The translations under genes and the position numbers were made by a program. This document shows positions 25,131 to 39,625 of a DNA stretch of 64,000 nt, one piece after another (the stretch's first letter is position 1; each line of letters begins with the position of its first letter). The notes under the pieces are model-generated. The model ran no database searches. It saw nothing but the letters and a program-made list of their open reading frames with translations, and was not told the origin of the DNA. The DNA lies in contig OU612074.1 of the NCBI GenBank assembly GCA_914767715.1, positions 325,501-389,500 on the forward strand. Reading direction: 5' to 3'. The DNA comes from Membranipora membranacea (taxonomy: Eukaryota > Bryozoa > Gymnolaemata > Cheilostomatida > Membraniporidae).

Positions 25131-25482
25131 TAAAAAGTCCTGTAATATTTCTTTTAAAATTCTAACACTCATTTCTGCTAAAAAATCCAATATCCGCTGA
25201 GATGTGCATTAATAAAGAAAAGGAGAAAGCCTTCAATGCTGAGAAAAGCTGAAGCATCAAGCAAACCTCTCAATACAGATCAATGACTTTTACAATGATG
25301 ACAAAAGGCCAACAATACCCATCAGTAATCACCTATTGTACTTTGGTACATCCTCACAAAGAGCTGCAGATGTAAGCCCAACACAGCTATTGTAGTCTCA
25401 TACAATCATCTAGCATACAATCCCTCATACTGTAATAATAGACCAATCAATATTGTCATCAATTTGAGCTCCCAAAACAAAG

Positions 25483-25503
25483 GAGAGAGAGAGAGAGAGA
25501 GAG
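25483..25503. repeat. (GA)n microsatellite
   Basis: About ten uninterrupted GA dinucleotides. Confidence 0.95.
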
Positions 25504-28500
25504 TGAAGGAATCTGAATTGTGCGGTGATTCTGTTGTACTGATTAGCAATGCGGGGGAGGCAACACAACTACCGCTGCCTCCTCGATATGAGACACAAAC
25601 ATCTCGCTGCCGGCGGCGACGGCAGCATTGTCTTATATTCATCAGTATACAGAGACGGCAGCGTGAAATCTCCCGAGGCCTTTAATTGGTAAATAATATG
25701 TTATCTGGAGTATTGTAAGCCTGCACTATGACTGTATAAGATGAGATAGATAACATCATATAAGATATAACTAATATAACTAATAACTGTAAATGGCATC
25801 CAGAGGGTCATCGTGGTCAACACTGACAACAACTTCAAGCACTTGACAGCAGATGTCAGTGACAAATAGGCTTCAGCAGCAGCGCGGCAGCACTAATGTA
25901 TATCATATACAGGTATCAGTAGTAGTGTTGATATACAAACTTAAGTATATTATGTATACCAACACCTACTTTATAATCATAGATTTTAGAATAAGAGAGA
26001 AATAATCCCAAACTGAATTCTAAAATAAAGAGCCGGCGAGAAGGCAACTTGTTAGGGCAGGGCACGATATTAAATCACTATCCGACTCTGGGGATTCACA
26101 GGTGAATCGAGTTACAGAGGGTAAATACTGCTACACAAAAGCCAGGCATACTCCTAATTCTTTCATCACCAAAATGAAGAATAGTTGGTTTATCGATACA
26201 AATTTATTCCATTTACCATTATTGAGACCTTGTACTCCAACTTGAGCGTAAGGAGAGCGATAGCTGGTAATCCCTCTTGATCTATAGATCAATCTACTAC
26301 AACGAGCCTCACTTAAATATTCAACAAAAGCTTTCATAGCACTTTGAGCGCTTGGAGTGCTGTTCAGATATGTTAATACAACTCTCAAGAGAGAAAGTCG
26401 ACAGAGAGGAAATCGGGTAGAGTAATCTATTACAGCGTACAAGTGATACACCCGATAAACATATCATCAACTCAATCAGGCCAACAAAATACTGCAGGAT
26501 ATTTGTGAGTAATAAATAATAAAACACGTTAGTTTGGCCAGTTTTAGGAATTACCTTCTCCAGGCCATCAAACTTCTATAAAATATAACTCAACAGCAAC
26601 TGTATGTTTGTAATAAGACTCTCTCTTCTCCTTATATTAAAGACTGCAGCGTTTTTCCTGAGTTTGAACATATTGATGAACTGGTAATAGTATTGATGTT
26701 TGAGAATATTGTTGGTCTTTACCAAGATAAGATCTACGACATCACAGAGCGCCAATGTGTAAAATTGTCTATAACTTGTAAGTATTCACGACTATCTCCA
26801 CTTTGTTCTGGTTTTCTCATTCTAGGTACGATATACTGGGAAATATACTGGGAAATCATCAAAAGGACAAAAAACTGAGCAAAGTATGCTATGGAGACTA
26901 AGTTGTATTCGCATTGTATAATATTAAAGTGCTCTCAGGCAAGAATGCTCTTATTTGTGAGGCCGCACTCCCCCCCCCCCACACCCGCCTGACAGATATA
27001 TTGATATATTCATTGCCACAATGTCTACTGCTATTGCATTGTGCAGTTACTGTTTTAATTTCCAGACATCATTTGATTAGGTTGATATCTGCACTGTTGC
27101 GTTATATGTTGCCGGTGTCTGGCTTGTTGTTGCGTTGAGTGTTGCCTATGTTGGTTCTGTCGCATTTCTGCTGTTGCACTGCTGTTATACCTTTAGATCC
27201 CAATGCGTCAATTCTTTTTGGAATTGTAGCTCATTTCATGCTACATTTATAGGGTGCTATGCTATCACTGTATTCAGTATTTCCATCCATTATCTGACGA
27301 CCACATATTCCGTGTGGAATTAGAAATAGACCTAGCTGTTTTATTCATGATTTTGATTATATCGTGGAATCTATTAATAAGAGAAACTATTATATTAATA
27401 TGATACTCATTAACAGCATTGCTGCCTGATTGCTGCCTGATTGATGGATGATAAGTAATATATTCAACTGCTGGAAAATCCAAACCTTTCTCATTCTCGG
27501 AACGCATCGGTACCCCTGACACATAATCGTCCCCCCTGATAATCGTCCCCCCCTAGCGAGGGGTCTGGTGATCTCTACTATAAATGTGAAGTGTAAAGAT
27601 CATAAAATTCCAAATGGTGATGTGTACACAGAGAAAGCTGCAAAAAATCACCAATATAAAATATCTCTGTCGCTTCATGTTACAAGTAACCGCCTTCTAC
27701 CAATAACCAATCCATCTTCCGAAAAATATGAGGACGCAAGAACAAGAACGAGAACGCCTACTTTCAATGCCACTTAAGATTTTAAGACAGTAGTGAACTT
27801 CTACTTTACAAAATAGACTGGCGCATCCTGAAAAATAGTATCTATTGCTGACCATCATAGGCACTGGAATAAAGAAACAAAGAAAGGAAACAGAACAGGT
27901 CGATTTAAAAATATTAACTTACCAGAAGTGATTTTCTCTTTTGTAAGCCAGTGAAGAAATTCCACCGCCACTTTTCACTCATTAGAGGCAGCAGAAATAA
28001 AATCCTCGATTTGATTCTGTCAGCAGCCTCCACTTCTATATATAATCTCACCCCACTGTAGAGACCATATAGATGAGCCACTAGTGTATATCTTCTATAT
28101 AAGCTGCAGTAGAGCTGCTGTGAGATCCTGCTGCTCCACAGTGGATACTGATCTAATGACACAACGTCGACAGCGGCAGTATATAATGTAGTCAATATTA
28201 ATCTGCTGAGATAACAATAGAAAATGAATACGAGATATTGACATCCTATCGTTATAGTTATAAAGTATGCGGCTCAGTTTGCCAGCAGAGCGATTGTTGT
28301 TATTATTAAGTTATTGATTGAGCCGCTGATACAGACTTAGCCTGGGCAGGCTGTCGTGTCGGGTGGGTGGGTGGGGAGGCAGCCTGCGCAGGCTGATGTG
28401 GTCTGCTGGTGTAAAGTAGCACACTATTTATAATGCTGCTGCCATCGTTAATGCATTATTATAGATATTAACACTATATTATTATTTTATTAATCTATAA

Positions 28501-30328
28501 GGTATATGTGATGATGTGTTTGTGTATGTGGTGGGAGGGCATTAAATCACATCAATCAACTAATCACAAAAAATGTATAGAGAGTGCCATCAATTCTGTG
28601 TCCTTGATCTAAAAGTTGTGAGGTGGTGAGGATATCTCTGGGGGGATGGGGGAGGGGAATCACATCTGTGTTCAAAAAATAATTAGAAAAGTTTTAACTT
28701 TCATGACCTAATGTAGGGGTCGACCAAGGAAACTTTTCTGCCTGATACATTGTGAATGCTAATTTTCAATCGGATAAAGGGGGTCTCAAAGAATAGCTAG
28801 TCAAACCTCGATGCATACAAATAAAAGTGTCAAATTTTTTACTCTGAAGAGAGAGTGGCAACACAATGACAGGATTAAAAGCAATAGTTCAATAAGACAG
28901 TTAGAGCGGAATATTTCACTCTATTGTAACAGATAGCCTAGATGACTGAGGAGCAGCTCTTTACAGGTGTTATCTATAACTAATTGTCATACCTTTAGAT
29001 CTGCAAGTCTTGTGATACAATGTATGGGAAGTACGTCATGTTAACGAGGGAGTTCTCAATCGGAAATATGAAAATTTGTTATCGCCTTGAGCGTTATGCG
29101 GAGTAAGTTTTGTGAATAGAAGATTAGGCCTTCTATAGCAAGAGCAGGAAGGAAATATGGTACAGAGATCAATACAAATCTGCTCATGTGAATTCTAAGG
29201 TTTACCGCGTTTTGAGAAAACAATATATAGGACATTATAGGCTTTGGATTTTTTTTCCTCGCGTTCATAAATTAAAATTGATTGATACTGAGTTGCGTAG
29301 TGTGATATGGTGTTATATATTCACTTCATGCAATGATTTGCTACAATTTGGGACCAATATTATGGATATCATCTCAAGCTGCTAACAACCAAATTTTGCT
29401 TGTTTCTGTTCGAAGCTGAAGTATCATATAGTGTAGTACGAGTAAAATGGACAATTAGCAAACATAATTAGTTACGGAGAAGGCTTTATTCAAGTTTCAG
29501 ATTTGCCACTAAGTTCCATAGTGAAATTGTGAGTAAAGATTTAAATTTTTAATGAAGTGCAATGCTAGGTCACAATTATTTGCTGTGTAGTAAGGTAGTG
29601 GCTGTGTATATTGATATAGGCATTTTCACATTAAGTCTTGTTTCTCCAGCGCTAAGCTAACAAACGGAGGCTTCGATCAATGCCACAAATCAATTGAAGT
29701 TATTTTACACTACAAATGAAAACAAAGATGTCCGTAAAATCATTAAAATGTCAGAGAAAATCCAATATACTTTTCTCTTTTCTATTTTACTTTAATATTG
29801 GAGATGTCAGGCTTATAAAGGTTTAAAGTAAAATGGAGTGCTTTGCACCTCTACAAACCCAGCAATCAGCCAATATCAGACAATACCATGTATATACTGT
29901 GCCAAATCACCCAACTATAACCTTCCTTCTTAGGCCTTCAAATACCAAACCTGGTGTGATCAGGATTCGTCCATTCCGACAGCATGAATCATTGCTGCCT
30001 TTCTACTGCAGTGACTGCTGTACAGCACTCCCACAATGCACCAGTAACCAATAATAGACAAACAATTCAGCGCAAAACTTGAAAACTTTAAAGTTTTCAT
30101 GTAACAATCATTGCTGTATATTCTTGACATTGTTCCCACAATGCAGTAGTAGCTTGGAATTTGTAAAGAATAGCATTGAAGGCATTGACCTGGTCTCCTC
30201 TGGGCTAGAAAACTGCTTAACGGATCTGATGGAAAGTAGAAAATCAGTTCTACATTTGTCAAAGCATTACACAAAATCCAGCAATGTTAAGACTGACTCG
30301 CACCATTAATAGTAAAATGAGTGAATTA

Positions 30329-30394
30329 GTCTGAGTGCTCAGACAGCTGTGAGTGTGAGCTGTCTGAGTGCTCAGACAGTTGTGAGTGTGAGCT
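30329..30394. repeat. Two 33-bp tandem copies with an internal palindrome
   Basis: 30329-30361 and 30362-30394 differ at one position. Each contains TCTGAGTGCTCAGA, which is nearly self-complementary. Confidence 0.85.
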
Positions 30395-30606
30395 CGAAGC
30401 ATTACATTATAAAACACGTCGCTGTGAAAAGGACTGTTTGATAATATGATATCACAAACTCACACATACAGCCTTCTGAGTAATATAAGGCTACATGAGA
30501 ATATCAACAATATTATCTAGACAAGAGGTGGATCTCTTAATACCTGAATATCCAGCAATAAAAATATCAACTTAGAACTGGTAGGGAAAGAGAGGAAGTA
30601 TATATA

Positions 30607-30635
30607 CTTACTCTGTGATATTATCACAGAGTAAG
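30607..30635. repeat. Perfect 14-bp-arm hairpin
   Basis: CTTACTCTGTGATA is followed after one base by its exact reverse complement. A third copy of CTTACTCTGT lies at 30646-30655. Confidence 0.9.
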
Positions 30636-32228
30636 CATATATGTACTTACTCTGTCACACGAACTCACCTATAAGAGATGTGAAACAGTCAGCTAAAGGA
30701 TATTCTGTCTGTGTGTCCTTCGATACCAGATTACTTTGACGATGTCTTTAGATATCAATGAAAAATATGATTCATACTCTTATAAAATCTGAAATCAAGC
30801 ACTTCAACACCTTCTCACCTCCAATTAAAATGAGTCAGGCTGAAAATGACTCGGCTTATGTATGCTCTTCAGGTCAATGGCAAGTGAACCCTACCACCCG
30901 TTCATCGTGTACTGACATGGTGTACTGACTGGTCTTTTGTTACATGAAGGGGGAGAGTACCGAGTATTACATATGTACAAATATCTCAATGTCAGCTGTT
31001 CCCAGAGGACAGATTCGATGCTCTGTAATCCTATTTGATATGATGAGAGAATCCCTCGGAGAGTTAGATATAAGTGATCTCATGGTTTAATAATGAGGGC
31101 GGTTATAAAACTTTCAGGAAGTGCTCAGTGCTTCACAACACTCGTGTGATCACACAAAGTAAAAGAGTAATACAAGTCTAGATAGCAGCTCGGAGGGCGG
31201 TCAGGTCAAACTCCTATACTGGTATCATTGACCTTATCTTAGTATGACAGATTATAGAAAGCTGCAGTATGAGGAACATTCTGACATGCCGTAATCCCCT
31301 TGTTTCCGTTTGTCTTCCTTTCTATCCCTCACACCCCCTGACAGAGTTCTTAAGTCAGCCAGTCTAAGCCCCCCCGCCCGAGCCCGAGAAGTCAGCATGT
31401 CACTGGAACACAGGCCAGCCTGGGTGGCTTCCTGTGAGAATAGAATAACCCTATGCTCTAACTCACTTAGAGCGCATTTGACCCTCGGGTAAACAGCGTG
31501 AGCCCGTCCCGTTATTAATATATATCATAATTCCCGGACGATGACACAGAGGTCACTACCCTCAGCAGAGTTTCATCAGTCAGCTCAGTACAGTACAGGG
31601 AGGGTTTGATGTGTCAGTGGCTCTTATTTACTATTATCGTTCTCATTTGACCTATAATCCTTAGATCCAGTTTGGGGATGACTGGTAATATCTGCCTGGT
31701 ATGTCCCCGGTTCTTAATCCACACCATCATTCACCGACAGTTGTTAGAATTTTAAATCTACGTTGTAGAAGATCTATTGATATTTTCATCGACGGTTGTT
31801 ACGTCACCCTAAACGTGCGGACTAACAAGAACTAAGGACTTAGGAGGACCAGAGGAATAATGGAACAGTCATTACATTCTCTGTAATTGCCTTACAGTAA
31901 ACCAGGTGATATCTGGCTCTTTAGACCACATGTAATGTCTTTTTGTGTCATAAAGAAAAGTGGTTTAGAGTATATAAGAATCGATTGTATTTCTTGATCT
32001 CTTGGTTGAAAAATATAAAACATTTAAACCGATCAAAAGGCTTTGGCAAATGAGCTTCATAAAGGATTCGCCATAATATAATATTAACTCTAAATATTAA
32101 TATTTGGATATTCTTAAAAGTGGTCCAGTATTGCGAGACTAAGGAGAGGACACACGTCAATAAATATCTAAGTATGTAAATGTGGTAAATAGCTGCACAA
32201 ATTAGCCTTCGATCTGGCCCATGATGGA

Positions 32229-35200
32229 CTAACCTGTGAGGGTGTGGTGATGGGGAGCCTCAGTCTCTTCTGGATTACTGGCTGTAGGATCAGATTCTCG
32301 AAGTCCATCACTGTGACCGCCCCTCCCGACCATCTCAAGTATAGCCTTAGCACCCGCATCCTTATCAAGGATACTTGTCGCAGCTTCGGCCGCCTGTATA
32401 TTAAAATATGAAATACCATTACTTATCCAACTGAGCGAACAGTTATATGTAAACTCTAGTGCATGACTTCTTTTTTCTGGGTTTTGGCGTGAAACAAAAA
32501 AAAACTATATACAGGTGATTTTCTCAGGGTAATATACACAATACAGCGCATTGCATCATTCTGAGTTTTTCAAAAAGGATTGGAACACTATTCAGCTACG
32601 TGTGAAGGTTCATGTAAAAAATCGTTTTCTCATTTCACGGAGGTAGATAACTCCTAAAAGATAATATCTTTATCCTAGCTAGACCAACAAGTTATTTTGC
32701 CTTGCAGCAATTCTAGTTTTGAAAGCTCAAACCAGGGAGAGTAGGATATACCCCCTCCCACCCTCCCTGCTCAAACCAAGGAGTAATATAGCTCAAATAC
32801 ACATTTTGATACTGGATTAACCAGTTTTCACCGTTTATGGAACAATAGGAAATTATGTAACCCAGTATATGGATTCCCCATATCTTCTTACAACTATATG
32901 TCCAGGTGTCAAATTTATGTTACCGTCGTCCTATGAGGAATAAGAAGGGCTGACTTACCGTCCTATATTACTTTATAGTTATTATTTATCTAATTCTTTC
33001 TCAGTGTGAAGTGCCTGTAGTGTCTTATAGCCCTCCGCTATCTGCTACTAACAAGTGTTATAAAAAGTCCCTCAGTTAACAAAATAGGGGGCTGCAAGAC
33101 ACTATTAAAGTGTTCCATGAGGAGAAATACCAGCTAGCATGAAAGCCATTGCGATAATTTAAGTTCTGCCCTTAAATCACCCTAAAAGAGGGATTTCCAG
33201 AGAAAGGTTTTCTAACTGTCAGCTCTTCTTTCTCCTCTCAGGATAGTCGGTGAGACTTTGTAACTTTATCACCTAATGCCCACATCCTTTAATAAGCTAA
33301 CAGGTAAATTGATTATCATTGTTCAGTAATTATTTGAGGTAAGACCTTGACCTTTTCTCTGGCTGCCTCTTCAGCCTCCTCATCCTCCTGTATATTAGAA
33401 CATCTCCACACCTGAAGGTCAGCATACTCAAACTGAGGCTCTGCGGAGAGCTGACGACTCTGATAAGTCGTACCAAGAGGTTTAGCCATAGAGTGACCCT
33501 TACCGTACTCATCAGCAAGCCACAAGCTGAAAAAATTCAGCTGTCCTCCCATTCCCTGTAAACATAAACAAGAGAAATAAGGAAACCCCTCACTAGAGGG
33601 GTGAACTTGAACAGCGAGCAGTTGGTACACTGTTATTTATGTTGGTTCTGATACAGGAGGTGTGACAGAACAAAGTGTCATCATACTGAAAACTATCGTC
33701 ACTAAAACTGACAAGAGATGTGATATCAATCCACAGGTTCTTCTCTCTCCATCAAATTTTGTGATTATTCAAGGTTCAAGGTCACATGTCTTACTTTGAT
33801 GTTCTTGCAAATTTCAAAAAAATTTCTTGAACCGCTAAAGAGATGCAATCAACATACGACATAATAACTTTGTACTAACTAGTACTAGCACTAGAACTAG
33901 TACTAGTTCCCATACTAGTACTAACATCATTATGTTCTCGTTCTAGTTCTAGTAGTAGAACTAGTACTAATACTAACATAATTACTATACCAGAATCACA
34001 ATGCTCACTCACCACACCATTAGGGAAAGTCTCCTGTCCTGTATTGAGGTAGAAGTAGTTTGTATTGAGCCCACTAGGTCTATAAATATCTACTTCTGGG
34101 CGGAGACTAAACAGGAAATCACCTGTAGATCCTGACAAAGAGAAACAAATATAGAGACAAACGAACGAGGATAGTAAAATTTTCTTGAGAACATTTGCAA
34201 AAGCTAGGAACCCTTGCTCCTTTGGTCTTTCAAAAAATGCGAATTGAAATATGTCCACCCCAATATTTAGTTCCATAAAGTAGGAAACGAATCTCTTTTA
34301 TATCAGCGATGAGATGAGCGATGAGATAATTTAATTGTTACATGATATCCTACCCTGAAACTGTGCGTGATTAGACCAGGTAGCTGTGCTGAATCCACCA
34401 AATATATAATTATGTGTATCTCTCACTACTATAACAGTATTATTCTGTGTCCTTACGTTACGTAATACATTGGTGAAACTTTCGCCATGCCTCCTTTAAA
34501 AGTATATAAAAGCTATGATGAGGGATCTCCGCTCAATATAATAAATTAAATATAAGAATAGGATTAATGAGCTTGAAAATTCTCAGTTTTTGAATATGCA
34601 CTTTTTGATTGTGAGGCATGGTAACTTTATTAAAATAATTACCACATTTTTAATTGAAAGAGAAGGCAAAAAATCTTGTTTCCTCAATGTGGCATTTGGA
34701 CAAATCAATTAAATGGAAACAGCAAGACAGATCATGAAGACCAATGCGATGATGATCTATACAAAATTTGCCTCCCGATATCCTGACGAGGTATCCTCAG
34801 ACTAACCTGACGAGGTACCCGACTCAGACTAACCTGCTGTCGAATAGTAGAGTCCATTTCTCTCTGTACTTATAAGGTACTGCCTGATTCAGAGACAGAA
34901 CATCACTGAGCTTCAGTAGCTGACAGTGGTCCTCAGTCTTACCCATCCCAAAACATAAAGGTATCAATGGCCTCTCAACCTGAAGTACAGATAGCAAATT
35001 AGACTAGAAGAAACGCTACAATATAAAACTGCAGAGACGTTGATGGTGGTAGCTTATTGCGGTGGTACAGCACTAGGCTTTGAAACCTCATAGGTGAAAA
35101 GGGGGGGGGGGCAATTTCTAACACTACACATAATTTTTACCCAGAAGTACTATGAATTTTCTCTGGTGTCAGGGACCAGTCGGTTCTAAAGAATGAAAGG

Positions 35201-38200
35201 AGGCTACTGGATGGGATTACTTTCATCTGTCTGGTGCATTCTACCCAGAAAGTCATAAGTATATTAGGTTACAGACATATTTTGATAACAGCAGAAATAT
35301 TCAATGTCTTTTGACTATGCATTGCCTTTTGTTCAAAATATATTGTAACTTTTATAAACCTTGTTGTAGACACAATTCTTAGCATAAATTCTGAAGCTGA
35401 ACCCTATACCAGGAAGGGGATCCCACCCTCCCTGCCTACACTAGACATGTTTCTATGTAATAATATGTATGAATAGTTAAACTCTCTAATTAATATAACA
35501 TAGTATAGTGTAGTATAATATAACATAGTATAATATAATGTATTATAGTATAATAGTATATACAGGTGACTTACCTGTGCACACACAGGGAACACAGTCT
35601 GGAATACATAAGAGAAGCAGCTGATAAACACCGGAGCCGTAGTACTGAGCCATCTTATCATATCATCATCTGTGTATGTGACGTCTGGTATATCTTTATA
35701 CGGCTCTACTGATGTTAGTCCTGGAGAGAATATAATCTCACAAGGTGAAATAACTCTAGTGGTGTGAATAATGACTAGAGTTAAAGTTAGCTACTTTGGG
35801 GTGTATTGGGGTAAGCTAAGATCAATCCTCACCTAAGGCTAAGGCGGGAGGGAGTTCACATATAAGATAATGAGCTTTAGGAATGCTGTCAGCTGTACCA
35901 AGCAGCCTGTGCAAAACTGGAAACTTTTTTTTGAGTGAACAATCTACTCAGCTTGACGTCTAACTTATTCACCCACCCTGCCTCCCTGATCTAACTGGAA
36001 AGCATTAGAAGTTGTCTCCCCTCTCTTCATGGGACGATAACTTCCACAAAATAGTAATCTATGTGATCAATTAAAACTAACCATGATCAAGTTTTGCTCC
36101 AATATGGGCCCAAACGAAGAAGAGATTCTTGGATCAGTTATGATGGTTGAATACAAGGAGTTCAGGTTTGATTTACAAAAACTAGTGAAATGCAATTGGG
36201 AGTTAACTCTTAGTAGGTAAAAACTTCGCCAAGAGAGGACTTTAGGCTCAGCCCACGAACCTCAAGTCCTTAATATATCTGGTCTGCACCATCACTATCT
36301 CAGTAATAGACCAGGCGCCTATTTATTTAACCGATTAATCTCCAAGTGGGGAGGTGGTGAAGAACAATAATTATAACTATGATAAAATAAAGTTAGCCTA
36401 CTCACTGGACTTTCTATCAGGGTAGAATATATCATTTAGTGACAAGTATGTAAGTGATATCAGCTCATCATCTGACGGGGAGGGGAGACTCCACTGGTCT
36501 GTGATTGTCTTCTCTTTGTGTAATATGGCCATGAAATATGATCTATATATCAGCTTCATGAACTAAAATATAAGAGAGATAAAGAGCTGTTACTAGATAG
36601 AGCTTTTGATTGGCTGATAAACCAAAATTTTACTGATGCTTTCATCAAACTCACAGTTGTTCTTATATCTCAGGTCGTTGAGGATCAGGAGATATGATGA
36701 GTGGAAATATGGGAAGACGGTAACTAGCACCATTATCAGTACTATTAGATGCAACTGCTTTCATTAAACTGCCAAAAGTAAACGATGAAATCACCTAGGC
36801 GATCAATAAATTAATTCAAAACATACTAATATGACCAATGTCATGGAAACAGTAGTGTAGTCACTGAGGGGAGCTAATAATCTCAACACATAACAGTTAC
36901 CTGATATAGCTCCATAGCGGTGAGTACTTTACTAGGATGACTAGAAGCGAGGTGACGTATCATGTGTACCTTCTGATCTATAGTCCCGCTGACGAGACCG
37001 GCTACACAGTTATAGAAATGTGACTCTGTGACCTGAGTGTGACTCTTCTCTGTATGTATCACTGAAGAGTCGTGTAACATCACACTGAATAGAGAGGAGA
37101 CTAACTCGTCGGGTAGTGATCCGCTCATCCATTCCTTGAGAAATTCAGAATATAGTATAGATAACATATATTATAATATAGTTGATAATATAATCTATAA
37201 CATATATAGATATATAATACTTTTATTGCCTGATGAGATATTTATAGAATATGAGTTCCTTCTGAAGCTGATTGATAGGCTACAGACTATAAAATTCATA
37301 AAAGAGGACAGTTGATTAGTGGTTCAAAGTGTTTCAATGGTTCGAACCAATAATTAAAGTGTCTCATACCATACTAGTATTTATAAATTAATAGTCTCAA
37401 CAGAACTAGTTAATACTAATTCAAATTATTCACTTGAAGCATCGATTTTTTCTGGAGCTGAGTGTTTAACATCCAAAAGCTCTTTCAATGACACATATAT
37501 TCTTCCACAAAATTGTATCAGTATTTGTCTTCAGGATAATCCTTGTGAAAAGATTTTGGGCAATTATAGGAAACAACAGGGAGAATTCTGACACAGACTA
37601 AATTGTGTTTAGGAATGTCTGAAGTTTCTACAGCTTATAGCTTACTGTCCACCGTGTACAACGATAGACTGATAATTCCGGCCAGCCTTCAGCATGAGCA
37701 TGCCATTTCCACTAAGGCCTCAATAAAAACGCTACAGTCAAAACCTCGCAAAGGTCACAGAAATCTAGAGTGCATAACTAAGTGAAATGTTTTAGATACA
37801 TTGAGTAAAAGGAGTTCATGGGTTTATATTACAGCGCACAAAACTTGGCCAAGATATCTAAATAAAACATGTTATGATGTTATCAAATTTACCAAACAGG
37901 CTTTCAGAATTTCCGGTTTCTTGTTGAATCTCAGATTAAAGCAAACTTTATCATTCCAATAAATTTGTAACAGTCAGGATTTTATGACTGGGAAAATATA
38001 TAATACAAGCCTACAGTAGAGCCTAACAACACAAATATCTCTATTGCATTCAAATTATAAAAAGTTAAGTTTTGCCCTAATATAGACTTGAAGATGTCAT
38101 CGTGACTCAACACAAAATAATTTTTGAGATTCGAAAAGACAAAATGACTATAAGCCATATTTGTCAATATTGAAGTGTTTTAGATTACGTACAAGATCAT

Positions 38201-38528
38201 CTAAGAATAGCTTCAATCTTTTTACTTATCATACCTGCTTAAACCAAACATGGTGAATAAAGTCTGCAATAAAAACCGTTTTCGGAGCTCAATTGAAATA
38301 AGCTGGACTGTTCAAATTAGCATGCAAATCAACTTGCTGCAGTCAAAAAAATTGTTTGTAAAACTAGTTTTTTTGTCATCAAGCACTTACCTTAAATCTG
38401 TCCTGAGTGAACTTAGCAGCTTTACTCTGTGTTATGTCTGAGAAATGCTGCCTCAATTTCTCTTGTTCTGCAGGAGTGAAGGATGAGAGGCCGCTACCTC
38501 CCGCCTCTTTACTGCTCTCACTGCCCAT
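32229..38528 (-). CDS. MEAK7: MEAK7/TLDC1-like TLDc-domain protein, complete
   Basis: Homologue of MEAK7 (KIAA1609, TLDC1; worm EAK-7), a lysosome-associated TLDc protein linked to mTOR signalling in mammals. Nine exons: 38391-38528, 36901-37134, 36406-36562, 35575-35720, 34834-34979, 34354-34490 (or 34493), 34013-34131, 33352-33555 (or from 33346), 32229-32393. Phases agree throughout: 481 codons plus TAG, against 456 aa in human. It starts MGSESSKEAGG, so a Gly follows Met as in MEAK7 proteins, which are N-myristoylated. Residues 1-175 are the helical N-terminal part. TLDc landmarks (about 226-425) are REKWTLLFDSR, HGESFTNVLRNVR, DTHNYIFGGFSTATWSNHAQ, GDFLFSLRPEVDIYRPSG, NTNYFYLNTGQETFPNGV and GMGGQLNFFSLWLADEYGKG. 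The C-terminal exon has SILDKDAGAKAILEMVGRGG and HSDGLRESD, matching the conserved tail of human MEAK7. The acceptor of exon 6 can shift by 3 nt. It is divergent from the SENP gene across a repeat-filled 4.2 kb. Confidence 0.93.
33876..33978. repeat. Degenerate ACTAGT-rich repeat in a MEAK7 intron
   Basis: Overlapping ACTAGTACTAG and CTAGTTCTAGT words, many self-complementary, fill about 100 bases between exons 7 and 8. Confidence 0.8.
35480..35563. repeat. TATAG/TAATA-type microsatellite in a MEAK7 intron
   Basis: Imperfect repeats of AGTATAATATAACAT-like words immediately 3' of exon 4. Confidence 0.75.
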
Positions 38529-38677
38529 AGCGGTGAGCTGAGGCTTAGATCAGAGTTAGCTCTACAATATGTTATATAGCTCAATATTCACCATACACTA
38601 TTCAACGTACAACCTTTCCAAAATTGGCACTAAATGAGGCCGTGTGTACTCTGTGTTATATGGATATTCCAGTTTGA

Positions 38678-38767
38678 GTTGGACTTGCTACTGTGTGGAA
38701 ACTCATAGTTGGACTTGCTACTGTGTGGACACTCATAGTTGGACTTGCTTCTGTGTGGACACTCATT
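38678..38767. repeat. Three 30-bp tandem copies upstream of MEAK7
   Basis: 38678-38707, 38708-38737 and 38738-38767 start GTTGGACTTGCT and end CACTCAT with a few differences. The unit is a multiple of three and lies in an open plus-strand frame giving repeats like SWTCYCVDTH, but there is no other sign of a gene here. Confidence 0.85.
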
Positions 38768-39498
38768 CTCGGAAAGCACTCATCCATGTCAAATTGATGG
38801 ATTCAAGGATGAGTGCTTTATTCGGCCTGAGTATAGGTATGGTAGTTATAATCATAAAAGTTTGGCTTCAAATCAAACAAAATTTGTTTATGTGAAAAAT
38901 ATGGGCAGAAGATTTTGGGTTAATGTTTCCAGCACATTACGCTATTCCTTGTTGTGCTTGTTGGTATGGTACATCAATCAAAAATCATCAGTTTTGTGTT
39001 TTAAATTTGTGCTCTTCACCTTAAATGTCTGATCTGGTCTCAATGTCGCCTGGGGGCGGATAACAATGGGGCGTATTGTAGCCTTTGGTGGATCGTAGCC
39101 TGGGGTGGGTTCAACTTATTATTTGTTACTAGCTAATGACATGACACTTACTTGCTGCTGCTTGTACGATTCTCGCTTCTTCTGATGAAGGTTCCAGTGA
39201 TGTCACACTAAGTTGTTTGTAAGTCGGTAATTAGTCTTTGCCAGTTATCACTAAATTATACCCATTGCCGAGCTGGAAGTCTTGACCATACACATGAGGA
39301 TCTGCAAGTAGGGAACAGAAGGTTATCTACAAATGAAGATAAGAGGTAGAAAGAAAGAAAGTCTTTCTCTCAAGTCTTTGTTTTTGTGTGCATAACAATA
39401 CTATATAGACTATGCCTGATGATTGATAAGCATTCAAATCAGAAAAATCCAGGTTGTAGAGATTAGACAGGTTGATTATGTAGTTAGCAAGTGAGTAA

Positions 39499-39625
39499 TT
39501 CAGTGACCAAAACTGAAATCATCATCATGGAATAAATTGGAAGGCAAAGCAGTAGCAGTAGTCTACTGCTACTGCTTTGCCTTCCAATTTATTCGATGAT
39601 GATGATTTCAGTTTTGGTCACTGAA
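39499..39625. repeat. 127-bp nearly perfect palindrome
   Basis: The left arm begins TTCAGTGACCAAAACTGAAA and passes through GGAAGGCAAAGCAGTAGCAG. The right arm is its reverse complement and ends GGTCACTGAA. The central spacer is about one base, and the arms differ only by a few bases (GG/C beside AATAAATT). It can extrude as a long hairpin. It directly abuts the minisatellite that follows. Confidence 0.92.

Larger units (their letters stand above)
25131..32228. other. Seven-kilobase region without a supported gene
   Basis: No splice-consistent exon chain was found. Minus-strand open frames at 26131-26451 and 27914-28195 are the longest; the latter (ending near a GTAAG at about 27918) looks faintly protein-like but is alone and matches nothing that I know. 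The region contains a (GA)n tract, poly-C at 26970-26982, doubled GATAATCGTCCCCCC at 27527-27556, and the repeats listed separately. The 3' UTR of MEAK7 should occupy part of the right end. Confidence 0.5.

Noticed and set aside
26131-26451. 106-codon minus-strand frame
   Set aside because: Overlaps another open frame on the same strand, no conserved motif, no matching exons.
27914-28195. 93-codon minus-strand frame with protein-like composition
   Set aside because: Single isolated frame using a non-ATG start; two frames are open over part of it, no partner exon and no recognised motif.
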